From: an uncultured Aliivibrio sp.
Lineage (GTDB): Bacteria > Pseudomonadota > Gammaproteobacteria > Enterobacterales > Vibrionaceae
Length of the DNA: 41,952 nt
NCBI RefSeq assembly: GCF_946479765.1
Contig: NZ_CAMLHO010000034.1
Location: 1 to 41,952, forward strand
Direction: 5' to 3'
Positions within the stretch are counted from its first letter, which is position 1; the number at the start of each line of letters is the position of its first letter. The notes under the pieces are model-generated. The model saw nothing but the letters and a program-made list of their open reading frames with translations. It was not told the origin of the DNA and ran no database searches. Both the position numbers and the translations under genes were made by a program. Shown in pieces: positions 35,339 to 41,952 of the stretch.

Positions 35339-36589
35339 ATGCAAACAACAAATACTGCATCAGTAGGTGCAAAAAAAACAAAGTGGACTTATAAAGACTT
35401 CACATGGTGTCTTTCTCTATTTGGTACTGCGGTAGGTGCTGGTGTTTTATTTCTTCCAATTAAAGCGGGCGCAGGTGGTTTTTGGCCTCTAGTTATTCTT
35501 GCTTTAATCGCTGCGCCAATGACTTGGTTTGCACACAAAAGTTTGGCACGTTTTGTTCTGTCTGCTAAAAACCCAGACGCTGACATTACAGATACAGTAG
35601 AAGAACATTTTGGTAAAACTGGCGCGAACCTAATCACTTTTGCCTACTTTTTCGCGATTTACCCAATTGTACTTATTTACGGTGTTGGTATTACAAACAC
35701 AGTAGACTCTTTCATGGTTAACCAAATGGGTATGGAATCTATTCCACGCTGGTTACTTTCAGGTGTTCTTATCACTCTGATGACATGTGGTGTTGTATTT
35801 GGTAAAGAGCTAATGCTGAAAGCAACATCAGCAATGGTTTACCCTCTTGTATTCATCCTAATGGCATTGTCTATCTACTTAATCCCAGGTTGGAACACAT
35901 CAATGTTTTCTGTTGACCCAGATTGGAGCTCTATGCCTTCAGTTGTTTGGTTAGCAATTCCAATCATTGTTTTCTCTTTCAACCACAGCCCTGTGATCAG
36001 CCAGTTCTCTAAAGAACAACGTCGCGTATACGGTGAAGATGCAGTTGCTAAAACTGACATGATCACTGGCGGTGCCGCAATGATGCTGATGAGCTTTGTT
36101 ATGTTCTTCGTTTTCTCTGTCGTTCTTTCTCTATCTCCAGAGCAACTAGCACAAGCACAAGCGCAGAACATCTCTGTTCTTTCTTACCTAGCTAACGTAC
36201 ACGAATCTCCAATGATTTCTATCATGGGCCCTATCGTTGCATTTGCTGCTATTACTTCAAGCTACTTCGGTCACTTCCTTGGTGCTCATGAAGGTCTTGT
36301 AGGTTTAACTAAATCTCATACAAAAGCACCTCTTGCTACTGTTGAGAAAGGATCTCTAATCTTCATCGTTGTAACTACGTGGATCGTTTCTATCGTTAAC
36401 CCTAGTATCCTAGGAATGATTGAAACAATGGGTGCGCCAATGATTGCCGCTATCTTATTCCTAATGCCTGTGTTCGCAATGCGCAAAGTACCAGCTATGG
36501 CTAAGTACAAAACTTCAGCACCTGTGCAAATCTTCACAGCATTATGTGGTGTTGCGGCGATTACTTCTGTAATCTACGGCGCTCTTTAA
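35339..36589 (+). CDS. sdaC: Serine transporter
   Basis: 416-residue proton-coupled L-serine permease of the HAAAP family, inner membrane, about eleven helices. LFGTAVGAGVLFLPIKAG, ITNTVDSFMV, WLAIPIIVFSFNHSPVISQF and the C-terminal WIVSIVNPSILGMIETMGAPMIAAILFLMPVFAMRKVPAM are close to E. coli SdaC. It works with sdaA, 96 bp downstream, to import and deaminate serine. Codon use is richer in C-ending codons than its neighbours, suggesting high expression. A possible CRP site lies upstream. Confidence 0.94.
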   Translation: MQTTNTASVGAKKTKWTYKDFTWCLSLFGTAVGAGVLFLPIKAGAGGFWPLVILALIAAPMTWFAHKSLARFVLSAKNPDADITDTVEEHFGKTGANLITFAYFFAIYPIVLIYGVGITNTVDSFMVNQMGMESIPRWLLSGVLITLMTCGVVFGKELMLKATSAMVYPLVFILMALSIYLIPGWNTSMFSVDPDWSSMPSVVWLAIPIIVFSFNHSPVISQFSKEQRRVYGEDAVAKTDMITGGAAMMLMSFVMFFVFSVVLSLSPEQLAQAQAQNISVLSYLANVHESPMISIMGPIVAFAAITSSYFGHFLGAHEGLVGLTKSHTKAPLATVEKGSLIFIVVTTWIVSIVNPSILGMIETMGAPMIAAILFLMPVFAMRKVPAMAKYKTSAPVQIFTALCGVAAITSVIYGAL

Positions 36590-36648
36590 TAGCTAGTTTA
36601 TAAATTCATATAAACCTAAGTTATACGAAGTTAATAATAATGATTATA

Positions 36649-36670
36649 AAGCCCCCTCTTTTGGGGGCTT
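36649..36670 (+). other. Intercistronic GC-rich hairpin between sdaC and sdaA
   Basis: Perfect eight-base arms AAGCCCCC/GGGGGCTT with loop TCTTTT. No full T-run follows (ATTCG), so partial termination or transcript stabilisation between the two genes is likelier than a complete stop. The sdaA ribosome site GAGGT follows a few bases later. Confidence 0.6.
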
Positions 36671-36685
36671 ATTCGAGGTAATAAC

Positions 36686-38047
36686 ATGATTAGTGTTTTT
36701 GATATCTACAAAATCGGAGTTGGTCCTTCTAGCTCTCACACTGTTGGCCCAATGAAAGCAGGTAAAGAGTTTATCGACGATTTACGTGGTATGGGCAAAC
36801 TACGTGATATCACTAAAATCACTGTTGATGTTTACGGTTCATTATCACTGACAGGGAAAGGTCACCATACTGATATCGCTATCATTATGGGTCTGGCAGG
36901 TAACACGCCAGAACACGTAGATATTGACTCTATTCCGGGCTTCATCGCTCGTGTAGAAGAAACAGAACGCCTACCTGTTGGCATGCATTGCCATACAGTA
37001 GAATTTCCAAAAGACGGTGGAATGAACTTCCACGCATCTAACCTTTCACTTCACGAAAATGGTATGCAAATCCATGCGTGGATTGATGGTGAAGTAGCTT
37101 ACTCTAAAACATACTACTCTATTGGTGGTGGTTTTATCGTTGATGAAGAACACTTTGGTAAAGAAGTAGAATCACCAATTAAAGTGCCTTATTCTTTTAA
37201 TAGTGCAGAAGAACTAGTTAATCTATGTAAAGAGCATGGCCTATCTATTAGTGCATTAGTAATGAAGAACGAGCACACGATTCTTGCAGAAGATGAAGTT
37301 CGTACTTATTTTGCAAAAATTTGGAAAACCATGCGCGATTGCATGGAAAAAGGCATGAACACTGAAGGCCTTCTTCCTGGACCTCTTCGAGTTCCTCGCC
37401 GTGCAGCCGCACTTCGTCAACAATTGCTTACCTCTGAAAAAACCTCGACAGATCCTATGGAAGTACTCGATTGGGTGAATATGTTTGCATTCGCTGTTAA
37501 TGAAGAAAATGCCGCTGGTGGACGAGTGGTTACCGCTCCAACAAATGGCGCGTGTGGCATCATCCCTGCTGTTTTAGCTTACTACGATAAGTTTATTCAA
37601 ACAGTAACTGAAAAAGATTACATCCGTTACTTTGCTGCTTCTGGCGCAATTGGTGGTCTTTACAAGCAAAATGCATCAATTTCTGGCGCTGAAGTAGGTT
37701 GTCAAGGTGAAGTGGGCGTTGCTTGTTCAATGGCTGCGGCAGGTCTTGCTGAATTGATGGGTGGAAGCCCTGAGCAAGTCTGTATGGCTGCTGAGATTGG
37801 TATGGAACATAACCTAGGCTTAACGTGTGATCCTGTTGCTGGACAAGTACAAGTGCCTTGTATTGAGCGTAATGGTATTGCCGCAGTTAAAGCAATAAAT
37901 TCAACTCGTATGGCGCTTCGTCGTTCATCTGCTCCTCGCGTTTCTTTAGACAAAGTTATCGAAACCATGCTTGAGACAGGTAAAGACATGAATGCTAAAT
38001 ATCGTGAAACCTCTCAAGGTGGCCTAGCGATTAAAGTTATCTGTTAA
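36686..38047 (+). CDS. sdaA: L-serine dehydratase (ammonia-lyase), single-chain iron-sulfur type
   Basis: 453-residue enzyme that deaminates L-serine to pyruvate and ammonia using a [4Fe-4S] cluster. The beta-domain start [23 protein letters not shown] and the catalytic alpha-domain with [42 protein letters not shown] are intact, including the cysteines expected to ligand the cluster. It is collinear with E. coli SdaA/SdaB (about 454-455). Directly follows sdaC, forming a serine import and breakdown pair. GAGGT lies upstream of the ATG. Confidence 0.95.
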   Translation: MISVFDIYKIGVGPSSSHTVGPMKAGKEFIDDLRGMGKLRDITKITVDVYGSLSLTGKGHHTDIAIIMGLAGNTPEHVDIDSIPGFIARVEETERLPVGMHCHTVEFPKDGGMNFHASNLSLHENGMQIHAWIDGEVAYSKTYYSIGGGFIVDEEHFGKEVESPIKVPYSFNSAEELVNLCKEHGLSISALVMKNEHTILAEDEVRTYFAKIWKTMRDCMEKGMNTEGLLPGPLRVPRRAAALRQQLLTSEKTSTDPMEVLDWVNMFAFAVNEENAAGGRVVTAPTNGACGIIPAVLAYYDKFIQTVTEKDYIRYFAASGAIGGLYKQNASISGAEVGCQGEVGVACSMAAAGLAELMGGSPEQVCMAAEIGMEHNLGLTCDPVAGQVQVPCIERNGIAAVKAINSTRMALRRSSAPRVSLDKVIETMLETGKDMNAKYRETSQGGLAIKVIC

Positions 38048-38071
38048 TCAGAATTTACTTTACTGAATTAT

Positions 38072-38100
38072 GAGGGCGTATATCGCCCTCTTTTTATTTT
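38072..38100 (+). terminator. sdaA terminator
   Basis: GAGGGCG/CGCCCTC stem, five-base loop and a strong T-tract, 24 bp after the stop. Confidence 0.9.
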
Positions 38101-38251
38101 TTCTCACTTCTTGTTCACCCTTATCCCCTTTTTCGTTATCTCTTCCTATACTAAATATATACAATAAAGTAATGAATAAAAACGCTCTAGCTATTAACAA
38201 ATGACTCAGTTACTGTAATAATGGCCTTATGCAAATAATTAGTACATTCCT

Positions 38252-38803
38252 ATGATGAATAAGAAAAAGCACACACTTTCTCCAAGAGCACAAAAATTAC
38301 GAGCTGAATGGACAGGGATGGATAGCGATCACCGCTTTATTTCTCATTCATTTAACTGCGTTAAAATCCACATCCATACTCCCGATGATGGGATGTATAA
38401 CCGCTCTGTGGGTTGTTTAAAAGAAGGCAGAGAAAAAGCCTTGAAAGAAGCGATAAAACAACGCAATAAAATGGGCAAAGCACTGTGGGGGGACTGTTGG
38501 AGTATGGTACTCAACTACCCTAGCCTATTTGAACGCTTACCTCACAGTCTAGAACCAGATATCATCACGAAAAAACGTACTCTGCATTCTGGAGAAGTTC
38601 GTACTACTGATTATTATATTGTTCGTTGGAAAGAGATCGTTGATGGCGAATATAAACCAAAGAGTCGTTTATTCTCTCATGGTAATGGTAATGATAAATT
38701 AAGTGCTTACAGTAAAGCCAAAAAAGTCATGCTAGAAGTGAACAAAGATTTTTTACCTATTTTAAAAAAAATGGGCCGCTTTAATATCATTAAAGTGATC
38801 TGA
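38252..38803 (+). CDS. Unrecognised basic protein, possibly with AP2-like repeats
   Basis: 183-residue lysine-rich soluble protein. I do not recognise a named family. Two stretches look like AP2/integrase-type DNA-binding units: residues about 50-80 (RSVGCLKEGREKALKEAIKQ) and about 120-170, a YYIVRWKEIVDGE...SRLFSH strand pair followed by a helix with SAYSKAKKVMLEV. Strand-strand-helix order and basic charge fit that fold, but the match is by eye only. Two adjacent ATGs (38252, 38255) are possible starts and neither has a clear ribosome site. It stands alone between sdaA and the DUF2799 pair. Confidence 0.65.
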   Translation: MMNKKKHTLSPRAQKLRAEWTGMDSDHRFISHSFNCVKIHIHTPDDGMYNRSVGCLKEGREKALKEAIKQRNKMGKALWGDCWSMVLNYPSLFERLPHSLEPDIITKKRTLHSGEVRTTDYYIVRWKEIVDGEYKPKSRLFSHGNGNDKLSAYSKAKKVMLEVNKDFLPILKKMGRFNIIKVI

Positions 38804-38818
38804 TTTAAATCTTCATAT

Positions 38819-38850
38819 AAAAATGGCGGATAATTATCCACCATTTTTTT
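38819..38850. terminator. Bidirectional terminator
   Basis: AAAATGG/CCATTTT outer arms with an inner GGATAATTATCC palindrome, one C-A mismatch, T-tracts on both strands. Serves the unrecognised gene (+) and the DUF2799 genes (-). Confidence 0.78.
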
Positions 38851-38877
38851 ATCAATTAACAAGTAATCAGATATACA

Positions 38878-39237
38878 TTACATGCCTCTTTTAGTCGAGT
38901 TATTACCTCGTAAGTATTCATATTTGAACTCTTTATTTATACTGTCACAAACTCCAGTATAAACTCCGCCTTTAGTTCCTAACTCAAACGCGTCTTGCTC
39001 ACAATATCCCTGCAATCCTTTCTGATATCCAGCAACATACGCATCATAATTAGAAGCCTTAAATTCCTTGCCATCTAAAAGCTCGACTATTTGTTCTTTA
39101 GATTCAAAATTCCAGCCTTTTTGGCCAGTTTCTAAACCATAAGTACCCCAATCACTGTCTTGTGTAGATGTTAATGGTGCTGTACTTGAACACGCAGCAA
39201 GGAAAAGTGAAACAATCACAATTAAGGTTACTCTCAT
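38878..39237 (-). CDS. DUF2799 lipoprotein, second of tandem pair
   Basis: 119-residue lipoprotein with lipobox FLAAC-SST (cysteine at 16). The core is DSDWGTYGLETGQKGWNF, then YDAYVAGYQKGLQGYCEQDAFELGTKGGVYTGVCD, with the two conserved cysteines. Its neighbour 55 bp upstream has the same length and the same GM end, so they are tandem duplicates. An outer-membrane-anchored location is inferred from Ser after the cysteine. Function unknown. Confidence 0.78.
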   Translation of the reverse strand: MRVTLIVIVSLFLAACSSTAPLTSTQDSDWGTYGLETGQKGWNFESKEQIVELLDGKEFKASNYDAYVAGYQKGLQGYCEQDAFELGTKGGVYTGVCDSINKEFKYEYLRGNNSTKRGM

Positions 39238-39292
39238 ACCTCTTACCCTCTTGTTATCTATTCATCCAATAATATAAAGTAACTAAACTAAA

Positions 39293-39652
39293 TTACATCC
39301 CACCAGCCGTAGATTGCATTCCACTAACATAATCTTGGCGGAAGAACGGGTCTGATTTATCACAAATACCGTTATACTGCTTACCAACGACACCTAGCAT
39401 ATAAGCGCTTTGATCACAGTATTCTTCCTGTCCTTTATTATAACCGGTAACGTATGCTTGATAGTTAGCATCACTAACCATCTTACCTTCGGCTAATTTA
39501 GTCAATTTTGATTTAGATTGAACAACCCAACCTTTCATGGCTCTTTCATAACCAAAGGTATTCCAATCACTGTCTACGTTTGATGTTGGTGCTGGAGTAC
39601 TTGAACATGCTGCAAGTAATAAAGCAGCGATACTGATTATTAAAATTTTCAT
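39293..39652 (-). CDS. DUF2799 lipoprotein, first of tandem pair
   Basis: 119-residue lipoprotein with lipobox LLAAC-SST (cysteine at 16). It shares the SDWNTFGYERAMKGW and YQAYVTGYNKGQEEYCDQSAYMLGVVGKQYNGICD pattern with the downstream copy and, more loosely, with the copy at 31 kb. GAGGGTAAGC precedes the ATG. Probably co-transcribed with the following copy. The sequences have diverged well beyond recent duplication. Function unknown. Confidence 0.78.
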   Translation of the reverse strand: MKILIISIAALLLAACSSTPAPTSNVDSDWNTFGYERAMKGWVVQSKSKLTKLAEGKMVSDANYQAYVTGYNKGQEEYCDQSAYMLGVVGKQYNGICDKSDPFFRQDYVSGMQSTAGGM

Positions 39653-39721
39653 TTTGCTTACCCTCTACAAATAACACATTACCTTTTACGTTAATTGTAG
39701 AGGATTAGATCATAATTTCTA

Positions 39722-40888
39722 TTAAATTTGGCTAATTAATAATAAAAGACCAAACATTAATGTCACTCCTAGGGCTATTTTCCCACCTTCAGCCTGATAG
39801 GTATGAGGCAGTAACTTATCTTCCTCTTTTACTTTCTTTCTTAAAGCAATCACCATCGCCAATGGAATGAAAATAGCGAGGAATACTAAGATCACCCCAG
39901 CATAACCCAATACCGATAAGAACTGATCAGCGGCAAGGCTTGCACCTAGCAGTGGAAGAATAAAAGTACACACATACACCACTATTTTATTGTGTGAGAT
40001 CATATCTTTATTCTGGTTATAAAGCGCCATTGCCACCCCTAAGAATGACGTCAGTAACGCTAATGACGTAAAAACAGAAAGAATGATTTCAATGTATTCG
40101 TTCTTAGCGCTAAAGGTTTGGATCAAATCTGAAATATTAGAAAAATGCGTAATATCATTTGCATTTAGATTACCGACAACGGCATACAACCAAACGAGAT
40201 AACAAACCAGAGGAATGATTGATCCTAAAATAACCATATTTCTAAGCTGTTTACTTGTCGCTTCTTTGTTATACGCAACAAGCGATGGGATAACTGGCAT
40301 AGAGGCAAAACTAGTAAATAAAATAGTGCTGGTATTGAGCAGCATTCCTTTATCTGTATTCGTTACTTGCGTTAAGTTATCTACTGAAATACCAGGGACT
40401 AATATCACTAATGTAATCGCAAGCATTGAAACCATGAACAAAAACAAAACACGATTTAACTTATCGATTATTTGAGTACCACACACCACAAATACACTAG
40501 CGACAAGAGTAAAACCAATTTGAGCAGTTTCAATACTCATCTCAATAGTAAACATTGAGAAGATGCGCTTAATTAAGTCAGCAGCTCCTAAAATATAGGC
40601 AATTAACATACAAAATAGCAGTAAATAAAACAAAATATTGGTGACCACTTGGCCACCCTTACCTAAGGTTCTATTCGCAACGGTATTAATACCAAAAGCT
40701 AATTCTGTTTTAGAGCATGCTTCGGTTAACAGTAAAGCTGAATATGTTGTGCCTGCACAAATAGCAAGCATCAGTAACGTGCTGTAAAACAGACCAAATT
40801 GCGCTAATACCATTGGAATAGCTAACATTCCAGCGCCAAGTGCCGTGCCAGATAAAATCAATGCACTGCCAAATAATTTAAAATTCAT
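39722..40888 (-). CDS. Aromatic amino acid permease (HAAAP family, TyrP/Mtr-like)
   Basis: 388-residue inner-membrane permease. It opens with GSALILSGTALGAGMLAIPM and carries LLLTEACSKTELAFGINTVANRTLGKGG, which lies between TyrP and Mtr in character. About eleven hydrophobic segments end in LGYAGVILVFLAIFIPLAMVIALRKK. Its upstream neighbour is a close paralogue, evidence of tandem duplication. Substrate is tyrosine or tryptophan, not decidable here. No TyrR-like box lies in the 85-bp gap, which holds a hairpin. Confidence 0.85.
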   Translation of the reverse strand: MNFKLFGSALILSGTALGAGMLAIPMVLAQFGLFYSTLLMLAICAGTTYSALLLTEACSKTELAFGINTVANRTLGKGGQVVTNILFYLLLFCMLIAYILGAADLIKRIFSMFTIEMSIETAQIGFTLVASVFVVCGTQIIDKLNRVLFLFMVSMLAITLVILVPGISVDNLTQVTNTDKGMLLNTSTILFTSFASMPVIPSLVAYNKEATSKQLRNMVILGSIIPLVCYLVWLYAVVGNLNANDITHFSNISDLIQTFSAKNEYIEIILSVFTSLALLTSFLGVAMALYNQNKDMISHNKIVVYVCTFILPLLGASLAADQFLSVLGYAGVILVFLAIFIPLAMVIALRKKVKEEDKLLPHTYQAEGGKIALGVTLMFGLLLLISQI

Positions 40889-40938
40889 TACTTATTCTTA
40901 ATTTTAGAGATTGGAGGCTCATTAAGAGCGAGAAAGAG

Positions 40939-40966
40939 GTGCTCTACTCATAAAAAAGTAGAGCAC
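40939..40966 (-). terminator. Hairpin between tandem permease genes
   Basis: Perfect ten-base arms GTGCTCTACT/AGTAGAGCAC around an A-rich loop, 8 bp after the upstream permease stop on the minus strand. The following tail CTCTTTCTC is only moderately T-rich, so termination may be incomplete and allow read-through. Confidence 0.6.
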
Positions 40967-40973
40967 AATATAA

Positions 40974-41952
40974 CTAGATAACTTGTGATATCAGTAAGAA
41001 ACTACCAAAAATGAACGAGAATATTAGCATTGCTACCCCGCCTTCAGCTAAGTAGCTTTTAGCATGTATATCTGTTTGTCTAAGTTTAATAACCATCGCT
41101 AATGGAATAAATACAGCGAGGAAAACCAGAATAATACCGGCATAGCTTAATACAGATAAAAACTGATCTGCTGCGAAAACGGCACCCAATAAAGGTAGGA
41201 TAAAGCTAATAACGTAAGTCACTACTTTATTTTGTTTAAACGTGTCTTCATTTTGAGTAAACAAAGCCATCGCCACACCTAAGAAAGACGTTAATAATGC
41301 AAGACCAGTAAAACTAGAAAGTACTGCATTAATAAATGCATGATCAGCACTAAATACTGAAATCAGTTCTGACACATTAGAGAAGTGCGTAATTTGCTCA
41401 GGGGTTAAGTTACCAACCACCGCATATAGCCACACTAGGTAACAAACTAAAGGAATAGAAGAACCAACAATAACCATGTTTCTCAACTGCTTAGGTGTTG
41501 CTTCATGGTTATAAGAAACTAATGAAGGAATAACAACCATAAAACCAAAGCTAGTAAAAATAATCGCACTGGTTTGTATCAGTTCTGATGGGTTTGAGTT
41601 TGATACTTGAGTTAAGTTATCTAATGAAATTCCTGGAACCAAGAAGACAAGCGTAAGTAAAAGCATCAACAACATGATGGCAAATAAAACGCGGTTTAAC
41701 TTATCAATCACCGCGGTACCAGATGCAACAATTACACCCGCAATTAAAGTAAACGCAACTTGGCTTTGTACTAGAGATAAATCAAAACCAATATTACGTA
41801 ATAATTTATTCAATAGATCCCCTGCCCCAAGGATATAAGCCATTAAGAGACAGATCAGTAAAGCATACAGCAAACCGTTAGTAACTAGATGTCCTCCTTT
41901 ACCTAAAGTTCTACGTGCGTTGGTATTGATTCCTAATCCACCACCCACATTA
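40974..41952 (-). CDS. Aromatic amino acid permease, N terminus outside window
   Basis: C-terminal 325 or so residues of a TyrP/Mtr-like permease. The frame stays open to the last base of the window, so the true start lies beyond it, and the apparent GTG at 41948 is an internal valine codon. GGLGINTNARRTLGKGGHLVTN matches GINTVANRTLGKGGQVVTN of the next gene, and both share the WLYAVVGNL and ADQFLSVL segments. It is the first of a tandem pair of paralogues. Regulation cannot be seen because the promoter is outside. Confidence 0.85.
   Translation of the reverse strand, partial: NVGGGLGINTNARRTLGKGGHLVTNGLLYALLICLLMAYILGAGDLLNKLLRNIGFDLSLVQSQVAFTLIAGVIVASGTAVIDKLNRVLFAIMLLMLLLTLVFLVPGISLDNLTQVSNSNPSELIQTSAIIFTSFGFMVVIPSLVSYNHEATPKQLRNMVIVGSSIPLVCYLVWLYAVVGNLTPEQITHFSNVSELISVFSADHAFINAVLSSFTGLALLTSFLGVAMALFTQNEDTFKQNKVVTYVISFILPLLGAVFAADQFLSVLSYAGIILVFLAVFIPLAMVIKLRQTDIHAKSYLAEGGVAMLIFSFIFGSFLLISQVI

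Noticed and set aside
36649-36670. Full terminator between sdaC and sdaA
   Set aside because: The hairpin is strong but no T-run follows, and the genes form a functional pair, so complete termination is not supported.

Overview
The window looks like a chromosomal segment of a Vibrionaceae gammaproteobacterium, most likely an Aliivibrio (Vibrio fischeri group). The basis is AT-rich DNA, enterobacterial/vibrio-type housekeeping genes (ribA, metC, fumA, pabB-nudL-sdaC-sdaA, a YiaY-like alcohol dehydrogenase), a VexIJK/TriABC-type efflux operon with two adaptors, and DUF2799 lipoproteins. Species assignment is inference. No rRNA, tRNA, CRISPR array, integrase or transposase gene was seen. No gene-free stretch exceeds 300 bases.

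Layout. 1-6.9 kb: a 5'-truncated GAF-GGDEF protein, a YfaE-type ferredoxin, a CinA-like protein with a degenerate C-terminal active site, a TyrP-type permease preceded by a promoter and TyrR boxes, a DUF3943 envelope protein, a Lys/Ala-rich winged-helix-like protein, and a YcbL/GloC metallo-beta-lactamase-fold hydrolase. 6.9-11.7 kb: an iron-linked periplasmic cluster on the minus strand (imelysin, then di-heme DUF1111 protein, imelysin-like lipoprotein, DUF1513 protein). Fur-like sites lie at both of its transcription starts, and the DUF1513 protein appears internally deleted. 11.7-13.6 kb: ribA and a YiaY-type iron alcohol dehydrogenase.

13.8-23.0 kb is the accessory region: one compact minus-strand operon in the order hsdM, hsdS, AAA ATPase, HNH nuclease, hsdR, ygjP-like metallopeptidase. 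The ATPase/HNH pair has the architecture of the Septu anti-phage system (PtuA/PtuB) and sits inside a type I restriction-modification operon, between hsdS and hsdR. A 12-bp G-rich triplicate repeat and a large inverted repeat mark the hsdS/ATPase junction.

23.2-31.4 kb: a small acidic protein, metC, a DUF2750 protein, a 163-bp MITE-like element with perfect 10-bp terminal inverted repeats, a three-gene RND efflux operon (two lipoprotein adaptors and a pump), and a DUF2799 lipoprotein. 31.4-38.1 kb: fumA, divergent from pabB-nudL, then sdaC-sdaA for serine uptake and deamination to pyruvate. 38.2-41.95 kb: an unrecognised basic protein with possible AP2-like repeats, two tandem DUF2799 lipoproteins, and two tandem aromatic amino acid permeases, the last cut by the window edge.

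The most interesting region is the composite restriction/Septu-like operon with its junction repeat. Next are the Fur-controlled imelysin cluster with its deleted DUF1513 member, the MITE-like element, and the two unrecognised basic proteins.
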